Shown one piece after another: positions 44,224-54,374 of a stretch of 64,000 nt of DNA; position 1 is the first letter of the stretch, and each line of letters begins with the position of its first letter. The position numbers were made by a program, and so were the translations under genes. The notes below the pieces were generated by a model. That model saw only the letters and a list, made by a program, of their open reading frames with translations. It was not told the DNA's origin and searched no databases. The stretch is from Lysobacter enzymogenes (lineage in GTDB: Bacteria; Pseudomonadota; Gammaproteobacteria; Xanthomonadales; Xanthomonadaceae): positions 4,464,001-4,528,000 of the forward strand of contig NZ_CP067396.1 in NCBI RefSeq assembly GCF_023617245.1, written 5' to 3'.

Positions 44224-44685
44224 ATGCTCCGCGTCACCAAGCTCACCGACTACGCCACGGTCGTCCTGACCGTCCTGGCGGCCCAGCACGACCGCGTCCT
44301 CAGCGCGGCCGAACTGGCCGAACGGGCGGGCCTGGAAGCGCCGACGGTCAGCAAAGTGCTCAAACCGCTGGCCCAGGCCGGCCTGGTCGAGGGCTTCCGC
44401 GGCGCCAACGGCGGCTACCGGCTGGCCCGCCCGGCCGACGAGATCGGCCTGATCGAGATCGTCGAGGCGATGGAAGGCCCGCTCGGCATGACCGAATGCA
44501 GCCTGCACGAAGGCCAATGCGGCCTGGAAAGCCAGTGCGGCGTGCGCGCCAACTGGCGCCGGATCAACGACGTCGTGGTCGAAGCCCTCAGCAACGTGAC
44601 CCTCGCGCAGATGCTCGCTCCTTCTTTTCCAACCGAAACAGTCGCCACCGCCAAGCGCATCGACCTGCGCCTGGCCGGCGCATAG
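44224..44685 (+). CDS. Rrf2-family SUF operon regulator
   Basis: A 153-aa Rrf2/IscR-type regulator. A winged helix-turn-helix (LSAAELAERAGLEAPTVSKV) is followed by the wing (FRGANGGYRLARP) and three cysteines C92, C99 and C105, the ligands of an Fe-S cluster in IscR-like proteins. It heads the suf operon, only 16 bp before sufB, so it senses Fe-S status and controls its own operon, as in the SUF regulator family (TIGR02944). Confidence 0.9.
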   Translation: MLRVTKLTDYATVVLTVLAAQHDRVLSAAELAERAGLEAPTVSKVLKPLAQAGLVEGFRGANGGYRLARPADEIGLIEIVEAMEGPLGMTECSLHEGQCGLESQCGVRANWRRINDVVVEALSNVTLAQMLAPSFPTETVATAKRIDLRLAGA

Positions 44686-44701
44686 ACAGTAGGCAGCCGC
44701 C

Positions 44702-46173
<1,472 letters not shown>

Positions 46174-46177
<4 letters not shown>

Positions 46178-46377
46178 GCGGCGGCGTCGTGCGCAGCTTG
46201 CGTTTCGTCGCGCCGGAGGAACAAGAGGCCGGGACGCGGCGTTATTGGCGCTCGCGTCCGCCGGAAGAGCGGCTGCAGGAGACATTGAACCTGCATCGGG
46301 AAGGAAACGAGCTGTTCAAGAACGGCAACCCGCCCTTCGCGTATGTGCTCGAGTTCCGCGATGTCCCGGCTCCCTGA
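46174..46377 (+). CDS. Small partner protein of a nucleotidyltransferase-type module
   Basis: A 67-aa protein overlapping sufB (ATGA). The pattern F-x-E-x-x-YWRSRPPEERLQETLNL is that of short proteins paired with small MNT-like nucleotidyltransferases in bacteria (YxxLxPEERL form), which often behave as toxin-antitoxin-like pairs. It overlaps the following remnant by 17 bp. No other suf operon I know has it, so it appears to be an insertion in the operon. Function unknown. Confidence 0.6.
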
Positions 46378-46492
46378 CGACTGGGGCGAGTTCCTCGACG
46401 CGCTGGGCACCCATCGCGTCGACCTAGGCAAGAACCAGAAGGCCGTAGGCCGCCTGCAAGACCTGGCGGACCTGGAACGGCTTGACGACTGA
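46361..46492 (+). pseudogene. Nucleotidyltransferase remnant with internal deletion
   Basis: A 43-codon frame whose first half (MSRLPDDWGEFLDALGTHRV) matches the N-terminus of small nucleotidyltransferases (xFLELLNxHGVxYLVVGG type) and whose second half (DLGKNQKAVGRLQDLADLER) matches their C-terminal NKRAxGRPKDLADLExL motif. The catalytic GSxD-type centre, normally about 100 residues between them, is missing, so it is an in-frame internal deletion. It lies 20 bp before the sufC start. The recognition is by motif memory, not by a search. Confidence 0.55.
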
Positions 46493-46511
46493 ATCAACCA
46501 AGAATCCCGCC

Positions 46512-47276
<765 letters not shown>

Positions 47277-47301
47277 CGGCGCGAGCACAGGAGACCACCC
47301 G

Positions 47302-48597
47302 ATGAGCGCCCTGCTCGACGCTTTCGCTTCCGCCTTCGACGCCCTGCCCGCGCGCGAATCCGCCGGCCTCGGCCAGACCCGCCGCGCCGCGCTCGACGCC
47401 GCGCTGCGCGACGGCCTGCCCGGTCCGCGCACCGAAGCCTGGAAGTACACCCCGTTGCGTTCGCTGGAACGCCGCGCTTTCGCCGCCGCCGACGCCGCGC
47501 CCGCCGCGTTCGACGCCGCCGCGGTCGCCGGCATCCCGGCGCCGCGCATCGTCTTCCACAACGGCCGCTTCGATGCCGGCCACAGCGACCTGTCCGGCCT
47601 GCCGGCGGGCGTGAGCCTGCAGCCGCTGTCGCAGGTATTGGCCGGCGACGATGCGCGCGAAGCCAACTTCCTCGCCCGCCGCTTCGAGCGCGCCGACGAA
47701 GTGTTCGCCCGCCTCAACGCCGCGCTCGCCGACGAAGGCGCGGTGCTGCGCGTGGACGCCGGCGTGCGCGCCGACACCGCCGTGCACTTGGTGTTCGTCG
47801 CCAGCCCGAGCGAGGGCGACCGCGCCTGGCACCTGCGCCACCTGATCGAACTGCGCGAGGGCGCCCGCCTGACCGTGGTCGAGCACCACCTGGCCAGCGA
47901 CAGCCACAACCACCTCGGCAACAGCCTGACCCACGTCCACCTCGCCCCCGACGCGCACCTCGCGCATGCGCGGGTGCAGGACGAGGCGCTCGGCGCGACC
48001 GTCATCGCCCGCACCGACGCGGTGCTGGCGCGCGCCGCGCGGTACCGCCGCCTCGATCTGGAACTGGGCGCCGCGCTGAGCCGGCACGAACTCAACGCCG
48101 CCCTGCACGGCGAGGGCGCGCACGTGCACGCCAACGGCGTGCTGCTGGCCACCGGCCGCCGCCATCTCGATACCCGCCTGGGCATCGACCACGTCGGCCG
48201 CGATACCCAGTGCGAGCTGGTCTGGCGCGGCCTCGGCGCCGGTCGCTCGCGCGCCGCGTTCCACGGCGGCATCCTGATCCGCGAAGGCGCCGACGGCAGC
48301 AACGCCGCTCTGTCGAACAAGAACCTGCTGCTCAGCGAAGGCGCCGAGATCGACACCCAGCCGGTGCTGGAGATCCACGCCGACGAAGTGCAGGCCGCGC
48401 ACGGCGCCACCGTCGGCCAGATCGACGCCAACGCCCTGTTCTACCTGCGCTCGCGCGGCGTGCCGGCCGAGGCCGCGCGCGCCCTGTTGACCGCCGCGTT
48501 CTGCCGCGAGACCGTCTCGGTGCTCGAGGACGAGAGCGTGCGCGCGATGCTGGAAGTGCGGCTGAATCTGGCGCTGGAGCGCTTGCAACCGGCTTGA
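47302..48597 (+). CDS. sufD: Fe-S cluster scaffold subunit SufD
   Basis: A 431-aa SufB paralogue that completes the SufBC2D complex. Beta-helix core with HHLASDSHNHLGNSLTHVHL, NKNLLLSEGAEIDTQPVLEI and the closing RSRGVPAEAARALLTAAFCR motif. AGGAG precedes the ATG at 47302, 25 bp after sufC. It is followed by an inverted repeat and then sufS. Confidence 0.95.
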   Translation: MSALLDAFASAFDALPARESAGLGQTRRAALDAALRDGLPGPRTEAWKYTPLRSLERRAFAAADAAPAAFDAAAVAGIPAPRIVFHNGRFDAGHSDLSGLPAGVSLQPLSQVLAGDDAREANFLARRFERADEVFARLNAALADEGAVLRVDAGVRADTAVHLVFVASPSEGDRAWHLRHLIELREGARLTVVEHHLASDSHNHLGNSLTHVHLAPDAHLAHARVQDEALGATVIARTDAVLARAARYRRLDLELGAALSRHELNAALHGEGAHVHANGVLLATGRRHLDTRLGIDHVGRDTQCELVWRGLGAGRSRAAFHGGILIREGADGSNAALSNKNLLLSEGAEIDTQPVLEIHADEVQAAHGATVGQIDANALFYLRSRGVPAEAARALLTAAFCRETVSVLEDESVRAMLEVRLNLALERLQPA

Positions 48598-48598
48598 A

Positions 48599-48687
48599 GC
48601 GAGGAGCGAGCGGAGAGGAGCAAGGAGTGAGAAAGAGCTCTTCGCCGCTTCCGCTCACTCCTCACTCCTCTCCGCTCACTTCTCGCT
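48599..48687. repeat. Inverted repeat of GAGGAG/GAGCGAG units between sufD and sufS
   Basis: Purine arm 48601-48631 (GAGGAGCGAGCGGAGAGGAG onward) and pyrimidine arm 48655-48687 fold on each other across about 23 nt, with several internal registers. It sits inside the suf operon and could temper transcription or translation from sufD to sufS. The unit at 20781 is of the same type. Confidence 0.7.
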
Positions 48688-48700
48688 TATCGGGAACACG

Positions 48701-49942
48701 ATGACCGTCGCAGCCCCCACTCCCGCCGCCATCGACTGGACCGCCGTGCGCGCCGATTTCCCGGTGCTCACCCGCGAAGTCCACGGCAAGCCGCTGATCT
48801 ATTTCGACTCGGCCAACACCGGGCAGAAGCCCAACGCGGTCATCGAGACCGTCGACGACTTCTATCGCCGCCACAACGCCAACGTCAGCCGCGCCGTGCA
48901 CACGCTCGGCACCGAGGCGACCGAAGCCTACGAAGGCGCCCGGGCCAAGCTGGCGCGTTTCCTCAACGTGCGCGGCGACGAGTTGGTGCTGTGCAGCGGC
49001 ACCACCTTCGCGATCAACCTGGTCGCCTATTCCTGGGCGCTGCCGCGGCTCAAGCCCGGCGACGCGATCGTGCTCACGCGCATGGAGCACCACGCCAACA
49101 TCGTGCCGTGGCAGTTGGTCGCGCAGCGCACCGGCGCGACGATCAAGGTCGCCGAACTCGACGAACTCGGCCGTCTCGATCTCGCCCAGTTGTATTCGCT
49201 GCTGACGCCGGAAGTGAAGCTGCTGGCGCTGACCCACGTGTCCAACGTGCTCGGCACGGTCAACCCGGTGCGCGAGATCTGCCGCGAGGCGCGCAAGCGC
49301 GGCATCGCGACCCTGGTCGACGGCTCGCAGGCCGCGCCGCATCGCGCGCTCGACATCGCCGCGATCGGCTGCGACTTCTACGCCCTCACCGGCCACAAGA
49401 TGAGCGGCCCCACCGGCACCGGCGCGCTGTGGGCGCGGCGCGAGCATCTCGACGCGATGCCGCCGTTCATCGGCGGCGGCGAGATGATCAAGGAAGTGCG
49501 CTTCGAAGGCACGGTGTTCGCCGACGGCCCGCGCCGCTTCGAGGCCGGCACGCCGAACATCGCCGGTTTCGCCGGGCTCGGCGCCGCCGTCGACTACCTC
49601 GGCGCGCTGGGCATGGACAACATCGAAGCGCGCGAGCAGGCCTTGCTGGAGCGCTTCACCGTCGCGCTCGGCGAGGTCCCCGGCCTGCGCATCTTCGGCA
49701 CCGCGCCGGACAAGGCCGCGGTGGTGAGCTTCCTGGTCGAAGGCGCGCACGCCCACGACCTGGCCACCCTGCTCGACCTGGAAGGCGTGGCGATCCGCTC
49801 CGGCCACCACTGCGCGCATCCGCTGATGCAGCATTTCGGGGTGCCGGCCACCTGCCGCGCGTCGCTGGCCTACTACAATACCTTCGAAGAAATCGACGCC
49901 TTCGTCGCCGCCCTCAACAAGGTCCGCACGCTACTCGCATGA
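48701..49942 (+). CDS. sufS: Cysteine desulfurase SufS
   Basis: A 413-aa PLP enzyme that takes sulfur from cysteine for Fe-S assembly. The PLP lysine is in TGHKMSGPTG, the catalytic cysteine in RSGHHCAHPLMQ, and the DGSQAAPHRA motif precedes them; this is the group II (SufS/CsdA) layout. No sufE or sufU is adjacent. It overlaps the GNAT gene by 4 bp. Confidence 0.95.
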   Translation: MTVAAPTPAAIDWTAVRADFPVLTREVHGKPLIYFDSANTGQKPNAVIETVDDFYRRHNANVSRAVHTLGTEATEAYEGARAKLARFLNVRGDELVLCSGTTFAINLVAYSWALPRLKPGDAIVLTRMEHHANIVPWQLVAQRTGATIKVAELDELGRLDLAQLYSLLTPEVKLLALTHVSNVLGTVNPVREICREARKRGIATLVDGSQAAPHRALDIAAIGCDFYALTGHKMSGPTGTGALWARREHLDAMPPFIGGGEMIKEVRFEGTVFADGPRRFEAGTPNIAGFAGLGAAVDYLGALGMDNIEAREQALLERFTVALGEVPGLRIFGTAPDKAAVVSFLVEGAHAHDLATLLDLEGVAIRSGHHCAHPLMQHFGVPATCRASLAYYNTFEEIDAFVAALNKVRTLLA

Positions 49943-50481
49943 GCCTCGACGCACTGACGTTCCGCCCCGCGACCCTGGCCGACACCGACGCGGTCGTGGC
50001 CTTGGTCGAATCGGCCTACCGCGGCGACTCCGGCCGCCGCGGCTGGACCACCGAATCGGACCTGCTCGACGGCCGCCGCACCGGCGCCGACGAGATCCAC
50101 GCGGTGCTGGCCAAGCCGCGGAACATGATCCTGCTGGCCGAACTCGATGACGGCAGCGGCCCGCGCTTGCTCGCCTGCGCGCACATCGCGATCGAGGACG
50201 GCGCCGGCTATTTCGGCATGTTCTCGGTCGACCCGGGCCTGCAGAACGGCGGCATCGGCAAGCGCGTGCTGGCCCAGGCCGAGCGCGTCGTGCGCGAACA
50301 ATGGCAGACGCCGACGATGCGCATGACCGTGATCAACGTGCGCGAGGAACTGATCCAGTACTACGTGCGCCGCGGCTACCTGCGCACCGGCCGGTTCAAG
50401 CCGTTCCCCTACGGCGACGCGCGGTTCGGGCTGCCCAAGCGCGACGACCTGAGTTTCGAGGTGCTGGAAAAGTCGCTGTGA
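49939..50481 (+). CDS. GNAT-family N-acetyltransferase
   Basis: A 180-aa acetyltransferase. The N-terminal FRPATLADTDAVVALVESAY opens the fold, the acetyl-CoA loop is in VDPGLQNGGIGKRVLAQAE (R/Q-x-x-G-x-G/A), and the C-terminal YYVRRGYLRTG closes it. Coupled to sufS by an ATGA overlap, so it is probably part of the suf transcript. Substrate unknown. Confidence 0.88.
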   Translation: MSLDALTFRPATLADTDAVVALVESAYRGDSGRRGWTTESDLLDGRRTGADEIHAVLAKPRNMILLAELDDGSGPRLLACAHIAIEDGAGYFGMFSVDPGLQNGGIGKRVLAQAERVVREQWQTPTMRMTVINVREELIQYYVRRGYLRTGRFKPFPYGDARFGLPKRDDLSFEVLEKSL

Positions 50482-50487
50482 ATTTTT

Positions 50488-50597
50488 GGGGGACCCGGGA
50501 CCGGGGACCGGGGACCGGGGACCAGGGACCCGTAGAGGCTCGCCGCGCCTTACCGCATACCCTGCCTTCGGGTTCCCGGTCCCGGGTCCCTAGTCCC
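50488..50597. repeat. GGGGACC repeat hairpin between GNAT and Rieske genes
   Basis: Left half (50488-50531) carries four tandem GGGGACC-type units; the right half (50570-50597) carries CCCGGTCCCGGGTCCCTAGT, which pairs with it in several registers around a central 38 nt. No other copy in this window. It may act as a processing or termination element inside the suf transcript. Confidence 0.65.
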
Positions 50598-50622
50598 GCA
50601 CCCACCGAAAGGAAGCCAAGAC

Positions 50623-50946
50623 ATGAGCGACTGGGTCTTCGTCTGCGCCACCTCGCAACTGCTGCCGGGCGAATCCACCGTCGCCTGGGACGGCGACACC
50701 GCGATCTTCGTGTGCAACTACGACGGCGATTACTACGCCCTGGAAGACCGCTGCTCGCACGAGGACTTCGAACTGTCCTCGGGCACCTTCGACGGCGAGG
50801 AAGCCAGCATCGAGTGCGTGCTGCACGGCGCGCGCTTCGACGTGCGCGATGGCCGGCCGCTGTGCGCGCCGGCGTACGAGCCGGTGGCGAAGTTCCCGGT
50901 CAAGGTCGAAGACGGCGGGGTGTGGACGCGCGACGACCGCGGGTGA
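50623..50946 (+). CDS. Rieske [2Fe-2S] ferredoxin-type protein
   Basis: A 107-aa single Rieske domain of the non-haem oxygenase ferredoxin group. Ligands are in CSHEDFELSSG and CVLHGARFDVRDG (C-x-H and C-x2-H). It could pass electrons to the Suf machinery or be a client of it. AAAGGAAG lies ahead of the ATG at 50623. It is last in the suf operon. Confidence 0.9.
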   Translation: MSDWVFVCATSQLLPGESTVAWDGDTAIFVCNYDGDYYALEDRCSHEDFELSSGTFDGEEASIECVLHGARFDVRDGRPLCAPAYEPVAKFPVKVEDGGVWTRDDRG

Positions 50947-51033
50947 CGCGGCCGCGCAGATCTCAAAAAACTGCGTCCCTCGCGGCGCCAGCCCGACGCA
51001 TTACCCGCAAGGGTGGTTCGGGCCCGTAGTTCG

Positions 51034-52509
51034 TTACCGCGCCTGTCCCTTAAGCGTCGGATCGTCTTGCGTCGGCGCGGGCTGCGTTCGCTCGCCGCCC
51101 TGCGCTTGCGCGTGGTGTTGCGCCAACGTGGATTGAATCTGCAGCGAGGCCTGCGCCAGGCTGGTCGCGCTGTCCTGCGCCGCGGGCAGCAAGGCCAGCT
51201 TCGCCGTCGGATTGTCCAGTTCGCCCTGAACCGCGATCAGGCCGCTGCGGTCGTTGTTGAAGACGGCGAAATCGATCCGGTCCAGCCGCTCGTTCTGACC
51301 GCCTTGCGGCCGCTGCGCGCCCGCGAGGCTGGCGTAGGCCAGATTGGCGGCGGCCTGCTGCAAGCGCTCGCCCGAGAGCGCGCCGGCCGGGATGTTCGGC
51401 GAACGCTCGATCGCGGCCAGCGCTTGCTGGAAGCGCTCGTGGCCGGGATGGGCGCGGTCGGTGATGGCGGGTGTTTCGGCAGGCGAAGGCGTCGGCGGGC
51501 GCGGTTCGGACTGAGCGGGTTGCGTCGATGGGGTTTGCCCGGAGGCGGGCGCGCCTTGTTGCTGCGTCTGCGTACGCGGCGCCGGTCCGATATTGAACTC
51601 GGCGAAACTGCCGTCGCGGACCAGTCGGTTGAGATTGACCGTGATCTCCGGGTTGCTTTCGTTCCAGCCTGCGCCGATGTTCTGGTTGCCTTCGTCGGCG
51701 CGCTCGTTGTTCCCGTATGGATTACGCAGCGTTACCCGTGGTTCGTTGGTCTGCGCATCGCGCGATACGCCGACCACCATGTAGGCATGGCTTTCCTCCA
51801 GGCCATCGCGAACGTCGCGCCCCTGTGTCGCCATCGACACCGGGCGATGGGCCGCAAGCGCCTGCTCTACCTCGGCGTAGACCGCATCCAGCTCCAACTT
51901 GGCGCCCTGCAAAGGCGCCCGATACGGCGGCGGCTCGGAAGGTTTGACATGGTCGGGGCCGGTGGGCCGCATCGGTGGGGCGTCGGGATTGCGGATCTGC
52001 AGGCTACGGCCCGATTCGCCGGTCAAGGCATAGATGCCGTCGGCTAGACCGCCGCCACCTGTCGCCGCACCGATCGTCCGATAGCCTCGATCCAGATTCA
52101 CTTTTCCCTGTGCATCCCGGCCATAAAGCTCAGCGAACCCGGCTTCGATGACGGTCGGCCACAGTGCGCCACTGCGCTCGCGATTGTCGTCGACGGTGCC
52201 ACCGCCCCTCTCTCGAATGTTCCGACGAATATCCTCTTGCGACACACTGATCGATTCGCGGATCGGATCGGAGTGTCCCTGGCTACGTTCCTGCGTACTC
52301 GGCGGGCGATATAACGTCACCGTGAACTCGTTGGTCTCGACATCGAAGCCGATGGCATCGTGAATACGATCAGGCTGCTGCTCGCCTAGCGCCCCCATCG
52401 GCGCGAGAAAGTAGCAGTTGTAAAGAAGATCCTGCTCGATATCTGATGCGTGCGGCCGGCCGCCCGCCCCATACAAGTCCGCCGCCGTGAATTGCCGTTC
52501 CTTTGCCAT
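51034..52509 (-). CDS. X-T4SS effector, calpain-like cysteine protease with XVIPCD
   Basis: A 491-aa protein. Residues 1-310 form a calpain-type (C2) papain-fold peptidase: QDLLYNCYFLAPMGALGEQQ with C32, LWPTVIEAGFAELYG and the GGGGLADGIYALTG segment, H241 in ESHAYMVVGV, and N263 in LRNPYGNNER, so the Cys-His-Asn triad is complete. A Gln/Pro/Thr-rich linker (311-345) leads to a C-terminal XVIPCD (350-465, DRAHPGHERFQQALAAIERS, then RIDFAVFNNDRSGLIAVQGE). XVIPCD is the recruitment signal of the Xanthomonadales X-T4SS, which injects toxins into rival bacteria. AGGAGG lies 5 nt before the ATG, which is 27 bp after an immunity-like lipoprotein gene. No secretion-system genes are in this window. 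Confidence 0.85.
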   Translation of the reverse strand: MAKERQFTAADLYGAGGRPHASDIEQDLLYNCYFLAPMGALGEQQPDRIHDAIGFDVETNEFTVTLYRPPSTQERSQGHSDPIRESISVSQEDIRRNIRERGGGTVDDNRERSGALWPTVIEAGFAELYGRDAQGKVNLDRGYRTIGAATGGGGLADGIYALTGESGRSLQIRNPDAPPMRPTGPDHVKPSEPPPYRAPLQGAKLELDAVYAEVEQALAAHRPVSMATQGRDVRDGLEESHAYMVVGVSRDAQTNEPRVTLRNPYGNNERADEGNQNIGAGWNESNPEITVNLNRLVRDGSFAEFNIGPAPRTQTQQQGAPASGQTPSTQPAQSEPRPPTPSPAETPAITDRAHPGHERFQQALAAIERSPNIPAGALSGERLQQAAANLAYASLAGAQRPQGGQNERLDRIDFAVFNNDRSGLIAVQGELDNPTAKLALLPAAQDSATSLAQASLQIQSTLAQHHAQAQGGERTQPAPTQDDPTLKGQAR

Positions 52510-52536
52510 ACCGACCTCCTACCTGGATCGCTTCCG

Positions 52537-53022
52537 TCAATGCGCCGCAACGGGCTCAAGTTCAAAATATCCCACCAAAGTGCGCTCACGTGTACCGGGA
52601 AGGAAATTATTGGACCACACAAAAGCGATATGGCGCGGCGTATTGCCATTGAGCGCCCACAGAAAAATCCTGTAATCAACATCCCCAAACCAACCATCGG
52701 TCTGCATCGTGCCACCCAGGTTCTGGGTGGCAAATTGGTGCGTCTTTGAGCCAATCGAAGCCCCTGCGGTAAATCCAGGCTCGGTCAAAACGAAACGCTG
52801 CCCAACCACCCGATACTCGTGTTTCAGATACTGCTCGACCCACCTCACCATCGCTGCTTTGGCGCGCCGCTGTTCGTTAGCGGGCGACACGCTGTCCCGC
52901 GGCTCGGGCGTCGCCCATTCCTGCATGTCCTTGAGCGTGCTGTTCGTTGGCTCGATGGTTTTGCAACTCGTCAACGCGCAACACGCCAGGACGAGCAAGA
53001 CAGCGAGAGAGCGGAATTTCAC
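52537..53022 (-). CDS. Putative immunity lipoprotein, copy 1 (cognate to the effector)
   Basis: A 161-aa lipoprotein, GTG start, AAAGGAG 7 nt upstream. Lipobox LTSC (C20) is followed by K, so it should go to the outer membrane facing the periplasm. The body has KTIEPTNSTLKDMQEWATPE, RWVEQYLKHEYRVVGQRFVL and YFELEPVAAH, with no enzymatic motif. It lies directly upstream of the effector on the same strand, 27 bp away. X-T4SS effectors are typically paired with such immunity lipoproteins, which protect the producer and siblings. Immunity is inferred from lipoprotein nature and position. Confidence 0.7.
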   Translation of the reverse strand: MKFRSLAVLLVLACCALTSCKTIEPTNSTLKDMQEWATPEPRDSVSPANEQRRAKAAMVRWVEQYLKHEYRVVGQRFVLTEPGFTAGASIGSKTHQFATQNLGGTMQTDGWFGDVDYRIFLWALNGNTPRHIAFVWSNNFLPGTRERTLVGYFELEPVAAH

Positions 53023-53177
53023 GGCGAAGCTCCTTTTGCCAGATGTGATCAGTTTAGACCGAGCCAGCCACCGGCGTGCATACCTTCTGGCTCACATGTT
53101 CGGTTCAAACTCGACCTGGCCAGTCTTCGCGTTAAAACGCACACTTCGGCACAAGAATGGCAGTTCGGGACGCTGCT

Positions 53178-53765
53178 CTAGCGAGCATCCACCACATCAG
53201 GACGATCATCGGCTTCATTTGATTCAGCGACCTTGTACTGCCGCTCCTTCGCCGCGCTCCCTTCCTGAGCTGTTTTAGTTCGCTCCTTCGCAGAGCGCAC
53301 AAGTTCCAGATAACCCACCATGCGACGCTCATCCGAACCGAGCAAAAAATCGCGGGTCAGGACGAAGACCACGTAACGCGGCGACCTATCGCCGAAGGCC
53401 CACAAGAACAGCATGTAATTATCATCATCAAACCAGCCATCGACCTGCATCTCGCCTCCCAGGTTCTGGGTGACATGTTGATGCGCCTTGGAGCCGATAG
53501 CCGCACCGTCGGTAGACCCAGGCGCAGTCAACACGAAACGCCGACCGACCACCCGATACTCATGCTTCAGATACCGCTCGACCCATCGCACCATCGCCGC
53601 TTTGGCGCGCCGCTGTTCGTTCGCTGACGACAAGCGATCCAGCGGCTCGGGCGTCGCCCACTCCTGCATATCCTTGAGCGTGCTGTTCGTTGGCTCGATG
53701 GTCTTGCAACTCGCCAACGCGCAACACGCCAGGACGAGCAAGACAACGAGCGGGCGGAATTTCAC
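53178..53765 (-). CDS. Putative immunity lipoprotein, copy 2 (C-terminal extension)
   Basis: A 195-aa paralogue of copy 1 with the same lipobox (LASC), same KTIEPTNSTLKDMQEWATPE, and the same GTG start and ribosome site. Most of the first 160 residues align without gaps. It then runs on about 36 residues (KERTKTAQEGSAAKERQYKV onward) past the point where copies 1 and 3 stop. The extension has AAKERQYKVAE, similar to the effector's first residues MAKERQFTAAD, so it may be a leftover 5' end of a lost effector copy fused in frame. Confidence 0.65.
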   Translation of the reverse strand: MKFRPLVVLLVLACCALASCKTIEPTNSTLKDMQEWATPEPLDRLSSANEQRRAKAAMVRWVERYLKHEYRVVGRRFVLTAPGSTDGAAIGSKAHQHVTQNLGGEMQVDGWFDDDNYMLFLWAFGDRSPRYVVFVLTRDFLLGSDERRMVGYLELVRSAKERTKTAQEGSAAKERQYKVAESNEADDRPDVVDAR

Positions 53766-53888
53766 GGCGAAGCTCCTTTTGCCAGATGCGGCCAGTTTAG
53801 ACCGAGCCAGTCGTCGGCGGGCATAGCCTCAGGCTCAAATGCTCGGTTTAATTCAACCCTGCGGATCTTTCGAGTAAAAGGCGCACAT

Positions 53889-54374
53889 TTAATGCCTTGC
53901 AGATGGCACAAGCTCGAAATAACCGACCAGAGCGCGCTTGTGCGTACCAGGCAAGAAATCATTGGTGATCGCCAAAGCAACGTAGCGCGGCGAGCTATCG
54001 CCGAATTCCCATAGGAACATCATCTAATTGTCATCGTCGAGCCAGCCATCCACCTGCATAGCTCCGCCCAAGGTCCGTGTGACGTATTGATTCGCTTTGG
54101 AGCCCATCGCCGCAAAGCCGGTATCCCCCGGCGCAGTCAACACGAAACGCCGGCCGATCACCCGATACTCATGCTTCAGATACCGCCCGACCCATCGCAC
54201 CATCTCCGCCTTGGCGCGCCGTTGTTCGCTCGCGGGAGACACGCGATCCAGCGGCTCGGGCGTCGCCCACTCCTGCATGTCCTGGAGCGTGCCGTTCGCC
54301 GGCTCGATGGTTTTGCAACTCGTCAACGCGCAACACGCCAGGACGAACGCGACAACGAGAGGGCGGAACGTCAT
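53889..54374 (-). pseudogene. Putative immunity lipoprotein, copy 3 (interrupted by TAG)
   Basis: A 486-bp unit of exactly the length of copy 1 (161 codons), starting ATG at 54374 (AAAGGA, 8 nt spacing) with lipobox LTSC. Codon 117 is TAG (54026-54024) where copy 2 has TAC (Tyr of DDDNYML). After it the frame continues with clear homology (MMFLWEFGDSSPRYVALAIT, then LVGYFELVPSARH) to TAA at 53891-53889. The simplest reading is a recent nonsense mutation; the first 116 codons could still yield a shortened lipoprotein. An ATG follows the stop at once, so re-initiation is conceivable but would lack a signal peptide. Confidence 0.75.

Larger units (their letters stand above)
52537..54374 (-). repeat. 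Tandem triplication of the immunity lipoprotein unit
   Basis: Three direct copies (53889-54374, 53178-53765, 52537-53022) including about 120 bp of conserved sequence upstream of copies 1 and 2 (both run through CTGGCTCGGTCTAAACTG to GGCAAAAGGAG). GC content is visibly lower than in the flanks. The copies differ at many codons, so the duplications are not very recent. Confidence 0.75.

Noticed and set aside
46482..46511. TTG start extending SufC by 10 residues
   Set aside because: The extension lies in the nucleotidyltransferase remnant and is not part of the conserved SufC N-terminus.
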